Below are positions 7,503-13,241 of a DNA stretch of 15,861 nt, in pieces (positions within the stretch are counted from its first letter, which is position 1; every line of letters begins with the position of its first letter). The notes under the pieces are model-generated. The model searched no databases and was not told the DNA's origin. It worked only from the letters and a program-made list of their open reading frames with translations. This DNA comes from CAG-791 sp963596015 (GTDB taxonomy: Bacteria > Bacillota > Clostridia > Lachnospirales > Lachnospiraceae): the NCBI GenBank assembly GCA_963596015.1, contig CAVBJS010000060.1:1-15861 (forward strand), in the 5' to 3' direction. Both the position numbers and the translations under genes were made by a program.

Positions 7503-8543
7503 CTAGCCCAGAATGGGAAGCAGGGCATCCGGCTGGGGCAGGTCCAGATAGCGGACCTCATCGCCGTTTAAGAGAAGTCTGTCCCGTCCCTTTGTAAAGC
7601 GGCCGATAACAGCGACGGGAATGCCGGCGCCGGCCAGCTCCTGCACCAGGGCAGGGCCATCGTCGGCAGCAAGTAAAAGACTGCCCGCCGATTCCATCTG
7701 ATAAGGGTTAATGTCATAGTAATTTGCCAGTTCAATAGTTACCTGTCGGATCGGTACGGATGGCAGGTCGATCTGCAGTCCGGTCCCCGCCTGCTCAGCT
7801 AGCTTCCACAGGGCGGCAAAAAGGCCGCCTTCGGAGAGGTTGCACATCAGGTGAACACCGGACTTACCGGCGGCTGCGGCCTCTGGCAGAACGGACAGGT
7901 GAGAGCCGCAGGCCGCGGCTTCCTCCAGAAGCGCTACGGGAAAATGCGTCTCCAGGATTTCTCTTTTTTCTGTGGCCAGCAGGTAAGTGCCTTCCAGACC
8001 GATCCATTTGGTGCAGAGAATGTCACACCCGGTCAGGTCGCGCTTCCTGCCTTCGCCGGTGGAAAAATAGGCAGGATAGCCGGTGATAGAGGCAATGACC
8101 ACAGGTCTGGTGACGGCAGCGGTAACTTCTGTATGACCGCCGGTAAGCCGGCAGCCCTGGGAAAGACAGGCGGCGGCGATCTGGTCCACCAGATCCCGCA
8201 GAGTCTGTTCCTGGGCGCCGGGAGGAAGCAGGATGACGGTCTCCATGGTATGCGGCCGGCAGCCCGCGGCGGCCAGATCATTGACAGCCGCCATAACCGC
8301 CAGCTTACCGGCATTGGCAGTCTGCAGGGTAATGGGATCCATGCGAAGGGTTACCGGGGTGACAGAAAGGCTGTTCTCAGAAGACGTCGTGCGCTCCCGG
8401 GACAGGGGAGGGCATGCAAAAAGGGCGCAGTCCTTTCCTGTGACTGCGTCCTTTTTTTGCGCATTTTGATTCACGGCTTCTATTCTCTTGAAGACAGAAC
8501 GCTGCAGGACGTTTTCCCCTGCTTTGCCTCTTCGAAGCTCCAT
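7503..8543 (-). CDS. AIR synthase-related (PurM-fold, HypE/ThiL-like) protein
   Basis: The protein has 346 residues and the PurM/HypE/ThiL fold. The N-terminal ATP-binding half contains GKDCALF (equivalent of the GDDAAV-type motif), then DPITLQTANAGKLAVMAAVNDLAAAG and the glycine-rich LTGGHTEVT. The C-terminal AIRS_C-like half has NLSEGGLFAALWKLAE and ANYYDINPYQMESAGSLLL. It is best described as an AIR synthase-related protein, with HypE the nearest named relative. No other hydrogenase-maturation (hyp) or purine gene is present, and the HypE C-terminal cysteine tail (PRIC) is absent, so HypE function is unlikely. GGGGAG 5 nt before the ATG supports the start. It is probably the first gene of the operon with lrp, the aminotransferase and trmL. 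Its exact reaction is unknown. Confidence 0.85.
   Translation of the reverse strand: MELRRGKAGENVLQRSVFKRIEAVNQNAQKKDAVTGKDCALFACPPLSRERTTSSENSLSVTPVTLRMDPITLQTANAGKLAVMAAVNDLAAAGCRPHTMETVILLPPGAQEQTLRDLVDQIAAACLSQGCRLTGGHTEVTAAVTRPVVIASITGYPAYFSTGEGRKRDLTGCDILCTKWIGLEGTYLLATEKREILETHFPVALLEEAAACGSHLSVLPEAAAAGKSGVHLMCNLSEGGLFAALWKLAEQAGTGLQIDLPSVPIRQVTIELANYYDINPYQMESAGSLLLAADDGPALVQELAGAGIPVAVIGRFTKGRDRLLLNGDEVRYLDLPQPDALLPILG
8418..8458 (+). other. Terminator-like palindrome inside the AIR-synthase-like gene
   Basis: A 15-bp inverted repeat pairs 8418-8432 (AAAAAGGGCGCAGTC) with 8442-8456 (GACTGCGTCCTTTTT) around a 9-nt loop, and runs of T complete a terminator-like shape. Read on the plus strand, one position is a G-U wobble. 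Read on the minus (coding) strand it is an A-C mismatch, followed by CCCTTTTT. The minus-strand codons here give KKDAVTGKDCALF, a conserved region of the protein, so the sequence is coding as well. It could terminate antisense transcripts or attenuate the gene early; it may also be coincidence. Confidence 0.5.
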
Positions 8544-8653
8544 GTCGTCTCCCCTTCGTTTTTCATGTTATAGTTTCGACGGTTTATCTCTTATCTCATA
8601 TCTTAAAAGAATTGCTTATAGTATCTTACCGCGAACACAGTGATTTTTAAATA

Positions 8654-8697
8654 CCCACACTTTATAAACAACGAAATGCATACTTATAAAGTGTGGG
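8654..8697 (-). terminator. Hairpin downstream of the VanW-type gene
   Basis: A perfect 14-bp inverted repeat, CCCACACTTTATAA (8654-8667) with TTATAAAGTGTGGG (8684-8697), surrounds a 16-nt loop, 72 nt past the stop of the VanW-type gene. On the minus strand the stem is followed by TATTTAAAAATC, only a poor U-tract, so termination may be inefficient or Rho-assisted. It separates the wall-protein gene from the AIR-synthase-like gene. The rest of the gap (8544-8653 and 8698-8768) is AT-rich with no gene. The start-proximal part must hold the promoter of the downstream operon, but no clear -35/-10 pair could be picked. Confidence 0.5.
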
Positions 8698-8768
8698 CAT
8701 ATTATTCATAGGCGTGCCTGATCGGAATACGCAAACACGTATACGGCCAGGCATCTTACATCAATTTA

Positions 8769-10763
8769 TTATTGCGCCGCGCCGGCGTCAGCAGCGGCAT
8801 CTGCTGAAGCAGCAGCTGCTGTATCTGCAGAAGTATCTGCCTGTGCAGCTGCACTGTCTGTGGCCGTGGTGTCGGTGGCAGGAGCAGCGGATGCATCGGT
8901 GGTCGTGGTGGAAGTACCGCCACCCTGGGAAGCTACGATCTGGTTGGCAGCGGCCTGGGCAGCTGCAGTGGCGGTAGCCTGGTCGGCACCGGATGCCAGC
9001 GCTGCGGCAAAGGCCTCGTTAGCAGCGGTCTGGGCTGCGGAAGTCAGAGCGTCGTTGCTGGATGATGCGGGTGTTCCGTTGAGAGCTGCTTTAACCGCAT
9101 CTACGTCGTTAGCTGCAATGGCGGCGCTGAGTTCGGCGGAAACCGTACCGGCAGTGCCCACGGTGATGCTGGCGGGTTCTGCGTTGTAAGTACTGGTGTT
9201 AAAGACTTCCTTGCTGACCTGCTTGCCGTTCTCTGTAACGATCTTCCAGAGCTGGGCCTTGTAGCCGATGTGGGCGGACTGGGACTTGATATAGCCTACA
9301 GGCTGGGAAGCATCGGTATAAACCTTCTGGCCGGTGGGCTCTGTCTTGGAGAGCACCTCGCTCTCGAAGGTAACCTTGCGGCTGGAATCTCTGGTCTCTA
9401 CGCCGTAAACATTAAAGGTAACGGTCTTGCCGGAAGTATATCCCTCAATGTAAATAGGGTTTTCCGTGTTGTTCTTAAATTTCAGATCCATGCCGGAGGA
9501 TTCTGCAATGGCAGCGTCCATGGAGGGATCTACATAGCCTACGATCATGGAGTGATTATAGCGCTCGGTGATCTGGATCTCTGCCCGGATCAGTGCGTTG
9601 TAAAGGGTGGTGGATACCTGGCAGATACCGCCGCCAAAGCTGTCCACTACCTGTCCGCCCAGATAGGAGCCGGCCAGATAGTAGCCGTTTTCCTCGGTAA
9701 AGGGAGTCAGGGCATTCAGCACGGAAAATTCATCACCGGGATAAAGGGTATGTCCGTTGATCAGCTTGGTACCGTTGGCGATATTGCCGCAGCGGGAAGT
9801 ACCGGAGGAGGAATAACTGGTGGTAAAGGTACCCAGCAGATCCTTGACCTTGCTGAGCTCTTCCTCTGTTCCCTTGGGTTCATCCACATCGATGGTCAGG
9901 GCGATGGTCAGGTTCTCCCCATTCCAGCCGGAGCCTAACTGAGAATAGATCGCATCAACGGAAGCAGCCGTATCTACCACGTAGCCGGTCTGACCGGGAA
10001 CAATGGTAAAGGAGGAACCGTCCCTGGAAAGGGTGGCATCCTTTGCTTCTTCATTAAAGGAAGCACACTGGCTGGTGATCACTTCATTGATAGTATCCTT
10101 GTCCACAGCGAGCTGAATGGAAAAATTCATGCCGTGCTGTTCCAGATCCTTGTTCTGCTTGTAGCGGGTGATGATATTGGAGGCCTTTCCGTAGTCACCG
10201 ATCTCATCGATGATACCCGGATTACTCCAGTAAAGTCCCAGATCACCGGCGGTGACTTCTACCTTTTGATCATCTTCTTTACCGGACAGAGTAATGACAG
10301 CGGCCTTCTTTTCCTCTACGTCGGCCTGTATCTGTGTCATGGCCTCGGACTCGGTCAAGCCGGAGACATCTACGCCGTCGATGGTGATACCCTGGCGGAT
10401 CACCCGATCAGGGTAGTTTAGTGTAACGGCAGCGGCCTCTTCCTTGGAAAGAACGGTTCCAAGGCTGTCCGTACTGTCGGTGGCAGCAGCGGCTGTCTCT
10501 GCATCATCAGTGGTCAGCGCATTATTGCTGTCTGCATCCAAAGCGTCATCTGCGTCATCTGCGGTGCTTGTGGTGTCGGCGGAAGTATCTGTCAACACGG
10601 CTACGGTATTGTCGGTGTCGGAACGCCCGAAAATACGGGGAAGCACCCCAAAGCAGAGAATGATCAGCACTGCAACGATCAGCGCCAGCGTCAGCGGAAG
10701 CTGGATCGACGATCTGCGCTTGGCCTTTTTTCTTTTCTTGTTTCTGTTTCTTGTATTCGTCAT
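8769..10763 (-). CDS. Membrane-anchored VanW-family protein with peptidoglycan-binding domain
   Basis: The 664-residue start is chosen because GAGG lies 6 nt upstream of the ATG at 10763; an in-frame ATG 36 codons earlier has no such site. A basic N-terminus precedes a single transmembrane segment (about 19-42), then an Asp/Thr/Ala-rich linker of about 65 residues. Next come PG_binding_4-like repeats (QGITIDGVDVSGLTESEA and onward). The VanW core contains NGHTLYPGDEFSVLNAL, GGGICQVSTTLYNAL and ERYNHSMIVGYVDPSMDAAI. A G5-like beta segment leads to an Ala-rich low-complexity tail of about 90 residues. It is likely exported and wall-facing. VanW is an accessory protein of some vancomycin clusters, but its biochemical role is unknown and nothing here indicates resistance. 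It is likely transcribed from its own promoter (10896-10923). Confidence 0.92.
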   Translation of the reverse strand: MTNTRNRNKKRKKAKRRSSIQLPLTLALIVAVLIILCFGVLPRIFGRSDTDNTVAVLTDTSADTTSTADDADDALDADSNNALTTDDAETAAAATDSTDSLGTVLSKEEAAAVTLNYPDRVIRQGITIDGVDVSGLTESEAMTQIQADVEEKKAAVITLSGKEDDQKVEVTAGDLGLYWSNPGIIDEIGDYGKASNIITRYKQNKDLEQHGMNFSIQLAVDKDTINEVITSQCASFNEEAKDATLSRDGSSFTIVPGQTGYVVDTAASVDAIYSQLGSGWNGENLTIALTIDVDEPKGTEEELSKVKDLLGTFTTSYSSSGTSRCGNIANGTKLINGHTLYPGDEFSVLNALTPFTEENGYYLAGSYLGGQVVDSFGGGICQVSTTLYNALIRAEIQITERYNHSMIVGYVDPSMDAAIAESSGMDLKFKNNTENPIYIEGYTSGKTVTFNVYGVETRDSSRKVTFESEVLSKTEPTGQKVYTDASQPVGYIKSQSAHIGYKAQLWKIVTENGKQVSKEVFNTSTYNAEPASITVGTAGTVSAELSAAIAANDVDAVKAALNGTPASSSNDALTSAAQTAANEAFAAALASGADQATATAAAQAAANQIVASQGGGTSTTTTDASAAPATDTTATDSAAAQADTSADTAAAASADAAADAGAAQ

Positions 10764-10895
10764 GGTAATCCTCATTTCTGGGCAGCTTGGCTGCGAAGAG
10801 ACAGCGAAAAGTCCCGATTTCTGTTTGCGGTCAAAGATAGTTGCTCTTTTCAGAAACAAATACCCGTGCATCCCGAAACAAAAACCTAAACCCTG

Positions 10896-10923
10896 ATCGT
10901 ATATGCTGCCTGCAAGCAGTCAA
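10896..10923 (-). promoter_or_regulatory. Candidate promoter of the VanW-type gene
   Basis: On the minus strand TTGACT (-35, 10923-10918) is followed after 16 nt by TACGAT (-10, 10901-10896). The match is 5/6 and 4/6 to the sigma-A consensus. It would start a leader of roughly 125 nt before the chosen ATG at 10763. The leader contains a loose GAAAAG/CTTTTC pairing but no riboswitch consensus that I recognise. Confidence 0.5.
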
Positions 10924-10964
10924 TTCAAATTGCAATATGGCAGGTGCTGAACAGATACAAATGA

Positions 10965-11072
10965 TCAATATAAAACAGATAAGATCGTAGGAACGATCAT
11001 AGCGATCACCAGAATAACAATGATCGCAGAAGCAATCCAACGTGTGCTCTTTTTATTGTGAAAGTTAAACAT
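10965..11072 (-). CDS. Small single-pass membrane protein (35 aa)
   Basis: A 35-codon ORF starts at ATG 11072 and ends with TGA at 10965. GAGAGG sits 6 nt upstream of the ATG, and a strong promoter lies further up (11112-11140). The protein has a short basic head (MFNFHNKKSTRW), one hydrophobic helix of about 20 residues including IIVILVIAMIVPTIL, and almost no tail. The layout is like the tiny conserved membrane proteins of Firmicutes such as Listeria Prli42 (stressosome anchor), but identity with that family is not claimed. Another in-frame ATG lies two codons upstream. The function is unknown; it would normally be missed because of its length. It shares its direction with the VanW-type gene 201 nt downstream. 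Confidence 0.8.
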   Translation of the reverse strand: MFNFHNKKSTRWIASAIIVILVIAMIVPTILSVLY

Positions 11073-11111
11073 AAGCATCCTCTCAGTTTCCTAATTTAAA
11101 GTAACAGTGAG

Positions 11112-11140
11112 ATTATAAGCTTGATTCCCCCCGTTTGCAA
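11112..11140 (-). promoter_or_regulatory. Promoter of the 35-aa membrane protein
   Basis: On the minus strand TTGCAA (-35, 11140-11135) is followed, after exactly 17 nt, by TATAAT (-10, 11117-11112). The -10 box is perfect and the -35 matches 4 of 6. Initiation would fall near 11105, about 33 nt before the small ORF, with its ribosome site correctly placed. This is the best promoter in the window and the main reason to accept the small gene. Confidence 0.7.
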
Positions 11141-11152
11141 GCCAAACCACCC

Positions 11153-11181
11153 TTCCCAAATAGGAATAAGTGGGGTAAAAT
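11153..11181 (+). promoter_or_regulatory. Candidate promoter upstream of the repeat array and HtrA-like gene
   Basis: TTCCCA (11153-11158), a 17-nt spacer and TAAAAT (11176-11181) match the sigma-A consensus at 4/6 and 5/6. It is divergent from the small-protein promoter. Transcription from here would run through the whole structured repeat array before reaching the TTG start at 11644, giving a leader of roughly 450 nt. No better promoter was found between the array and the gene. Confidence 0.45.
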
Positions 11182-11194
11182 GTGCGTTAGCAGA

Positions 11195-11325
11195 GAACCA
11201 CGCAGTCCGAAATGTGAAACCGGGCGTGTCTGCTTGCAGACAAAAGCCCGGTTTCACATTTCGGACTATGGGGCGAACGCCCCGGATAGGTATGGAGCAC
11301 AGCTCCATACCTATGCGCGTGGTTC
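11195..11325. repeat. 131-bp four-arm (cloverleaf-like) palindromic element
   Basis: Four perfect helices fit together almost without spacers. The closing stem is GAACCACGC (11195-11203) with GCGTGGTTC (11317-11325). Arm 1 is a 22-bp inverted repeat (11204-11225 with 11246-11267) whose 20-nt loop holds an inner hairpin GTCTGC-tt-GCAGAC (11228-11241). Arm 2 is GGGGCG-aa-CGCCCC (11270-11283). Arm 3 is a 13-bp stem, ATAGGTATGGAGC with GCTCCATACCTAT (11286-11314), around a 3-nt loop. Spacers are 0, 2, 2 and 2 nt. No wobble or mismatch is needed, so either strand could fold as RNA, or the DNA could extrude as a cruciform. It has no recognisable coding content and I cannot assign a known family. 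Confidence 0.85.
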
Positions 11326-11615
11326 GGAGTAGAGAGAAGCGACGGGCGTGTCTGCTTGCAGACAAAAGCCCGGTTTCACATTTCGGACTATGGGGCGAAC
11401 GCCCCGGATAGGTATGGAGCACAGCTCCATACCTATGCGCGTGGTTCGGAGTAGAGAGAAGCGACGGGCGTGTCTGCTTGCAGACAAAAGCCCGGTTTCA
11501 CATTTCGGACTATGGGGCGAACGCCCCGGATAGGTATGGAGCACAGCTCCATACCTATGCGCGTGGTTCGGAGTAGAGAGAAGCGACGGGCGTGCCTGCT
11601 TGCAGACAAAAGCCC
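11221..11615. repeat. Tandem array: three 122-bp repeats plus a 29-bp partial copy
   Basis: Copies at 11221-11342, 11343-11464 and 11465-11586 appear identical base for base. A truncated fourth copy (11587-11615) has one change (T to C). The unit is the right-hand part of the four-arm element plus a 17-bp spacer, so copies 2 and 3 keep the inner hairpin, arm 2 and arm 3. They lack the left strand of arm 1 and of the closing stem. Because 122 is not a multiple of 3, reading frames shift between copies and ORFs through the array are artefacts. Perfect identity points to recent tandem duplication. Together with its flanks this fills the gene-free stretch 11073-11643. Confidence 0.95.
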
Positions 11616-11631
11616 CCTGAAAAATGTTCCC

Positions 11632-11646
11632 GGAGGATATCCATTG
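11632..11646 (+). promoter_or_regulatory. Ribosome binding site defining a TTG start
   Basis: GGAGG (11632-11636) lies 7 nt before TTG at 11644-11646, where the HtrA-like reading frame leaves the repeat-derived sequence. No in-frame ATG lies between the repeats and the conserved membrane segment with an equally good site. This decides the start of the HtrA-like gene. Confidence 0.85.
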
Positions 11647-13023
11647 AAAGAAAACAACGGCAAAACAGCGCAGGACCAACCCCTCCGTGAATCCATTCCG
11701 GAAGAGTCTTCCGCTAATACAGTCAACACAGACTTCATGCGGGAAAAGATCAAGCAGCGCCCCATCAACCGGAAAAAACTGCTGCGAAGGACCGTGATCA
11801 CCGGCATTATGGCAGCCCTTTTCGGTCTGATCGCCTGCATTTCCTTTCTGATCCTGGAACCGGTCCTGAACAATATGCTCTACCCTAAGGAAGAGACCAA
11901 CGTAGTCACCTTTCCGGAGGAAAGCAAGGCGGAGGAGATGAATCCGGAGGATATGATCGCAGACGACTCCCAGATGGCGGACACGGCAAGCACAGCTACC
12001 GTATCCCAGGATGAGATCGAGCGACAGGTAAAGAAGATACTGAGTCAGAACGAAAACACGATTTCTGACTACCAGGCGGTTTACACGGAACTGAAAAAGG
12101 CGGCAAAGGAAGCCAGTAAATCCATGGTGACGGTTACCGGTGTCACTTCGGATTATGACTGGTTCAATGATCCCTACCAGAGTACCGGCAAAACCTCCGG
12201 TGTGATCGTGGCACAGACCGGTGCCCAGTTTTTGATCGCAGCCAATGCAGAGGAACTGACAGACGCGGAAGAGATCCAGGTTACCTTCAGCGGGGGAACA
12301 CAGGTGCCGGCGAAGATCAAGGCCCAGGACACCGTCTCCGGCATAGCGGTCCTGTCTGTGGAGAAAAGCCTGCTGACGGAGGATGAGCAAAGCAATATCA
12401 AGGTGGCGACACTGGGAAGCTCCGCCGGCAGCGAGCTGACGGGAAGCCCCGTCATTGCCATTGGCGCGCCTACAGGCAGTCTTGGATCCGTTTGCTACGG
12501 AACAGTCACCGGCGTTGTCTCCACTCTGGATACCACCGATGCCAATTACAAGCTGATCACCACCGATATTTACGGAAGCCGTAAGGCCACCGGCGTGGTG
12601 ATCAATTTAAGCGGTCAGGTGATCGGATTTACGGATATGCGCTACAACAGTTCGGATACTTCGAACCTGCTGAGCGCAGTGGGGATCACGGAATTAAAAT
12701 CCCTGATCCAGAAACTATCCAACGGAAAGGCCAAGGCATATCTGGGCATTCACGGGACGGATGTAACGGCCCAGATCAACGAGGAGTTGGGTGTGCCCAT
12801 CGGCGCCTATGTGACCAGGACGGAGATGGATTCCCCGGCCATGAATGCAGGGATCCAAAGCGGAGACGTGATCACTCGATTCGCAGGCAACGAGATCCTG
12901 AGTTACAGTGATCTGATCAATGCTCTGTATCAGTATTCGGCAGGAAGGACCGTACAGGTAAATATCCAGAGAAACGGCCCGGACGGATACAGCCAGATGA
13001 CCGTATCCGTGGTGCTGAAATAA
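11644..13023 (+). CDS. Membrane-anchored HtrA-like pseudoprotease with PDZ domain
   Basis: The protein has 459 residues from a TTG start. A cytoplasmic N-terminus (1-48) precedes one transmembrane helix (about 49-73) and an acidic, partly helical linker (80-160). Then comes a trypsin-like double-barrel domain (about 160-360) and a PDZ domain (about 365-459: AYLGIHG...SPAMNAGIQSGDVITRFAGNEI). The fold matches DegP/HtrA, but the catalytic triad is gone. The His position in the usual TNNHVV is A202 in IAANAEE, the Asp in DLAVL is G233 in SGIAVL, and the Ser in GNSGGP is A315 in RKATGVV. It is therefore unlikely to cleave peptides and may act as a scaffold, chaperone or inhibitor outside the membrane. 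Upstream in-frame codons come from the repeat array and are not counted. Confidence 0.88.
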   Translation: MKENNGKTAQDQPLRESIPEESSANTVNTDFMREKIKQRPINRKKLLRRTVITGIMAALFGLIACISFLILEPVLNNMLYPKEETNVVTFPEESKAEEMNPEDMIADDSQMADTASTATVSQDEIERQVKKILSQNENTISDYQAVYTELKKAAKEASKSMVTVTGVTSDYDWFNDPYQSTGKTSGVIVAQTGAQFLIAANAEELTDAEEIQVTFSGGTQVPAKIKAQDTVSGIAVLSVEKSLLTEDEQSNIKVATLGSSAGSELTGSPVIAIGAPTGSLGSVCYGTVTGVVSTLDTTDANYKLITTDIYGSRKATGVVINLSGQVIGFTDMRYNSSDTSNLLSAVGITELKSLIQKLSNGKAKAYLGIHGTDVTAQINEELGVPIGAYVTRTEMDSPAMNAGIQSGDVITRFAGNEILSYSDLINALYQYSAGRTVQVNIQRNGPDGYSQMTVSVVLK

Positions 13024-13054
13024 TACAGCATAATTCTTTTACAGCATTAAAGAA

Positions 13055-13120
13055 AGCTACTGTCCGGACCTCAGCCTCAGCCAAGAGGCGGGTGTTGTCG
13101 GAGATGCCTGAACAGTAACT
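13055..13120 (-). repeat. 66-bp nested-hairpin intergenic element
   Basis: The ends pair over 18 positions (13055-13072 with 13103-13120). Read on the minus strand, three pairs are G-U wobbles and two are mismatches. On the plus strand the wobbles become C-A mismatches, so the structure favours minus-strand RNA although both neighbours are plus-strand genes. An inner stem GCCTC/GAGGC lies within. No T-run follows. The rest of the 218-nt gap (13024-13241) is AT-rich before the yhaM-like gene. TAAAAT near 13190 could be a -10, but no good -35 is seen. Confidence 0.5.
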
Positions 13121-13241
13121 AAATAAGTATCTGACTTTAAGACAGATGGCTATTTGATGCGCGTAATGCGTGCGCAGCAGAAATGATAAAATAACATAAG
13201 GGATAATAAAACAGTACACGAAAACAGGATGGGAGGAACAG

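Noticed and set aside
9270..9938. 222-residue glycine-rich plus-strand frame inside the VanW-type gene
   Set aside because: It is antisense to the conserved VanW core; the composition follows from the opposite strand.
8769..10763. Vancomycin-resistance gene
   Set aside because: VanW-domain proteins are widespread wall proteins in Firmicutes; no vanH/A/X-type genes are nearby.
10764..10895. Riboswitch in the VanW-type gene leader
   Set aside because: No consensus of c-di-GMP, c-di-AMP or other classes I know could be matched; only one loose pairing is visible.
10831..11040. 69-residue minus-strand frame overlapping the small membrane protein
   Set aside because: It is out of frame with the promoter-supported 35-aa gene, starts inside it and has no ribosome site.
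11221..11615. CRISPR array
   Set aside because: The repeats are directly adjacent with no unique spacers, the unit is 122 bp, and no cas genes are present.
11121..11643. Several short plus- and minus-strand frames inside the tandem repeats, including an N-terminal extension of the HtrA-like protein
   Set aside because: They arise from the 122-bp repeat, which shifts frame each copy. The GGAGG-TTG site after the array gives a better start.
11311..12390. Long minus-strand reading frame through the repeats and the HtrA-like gene
   Set aside because: It is antisense to a gene with a recognisable fold and reads through noncoding hairpin repeats; no ribosome site or family features.
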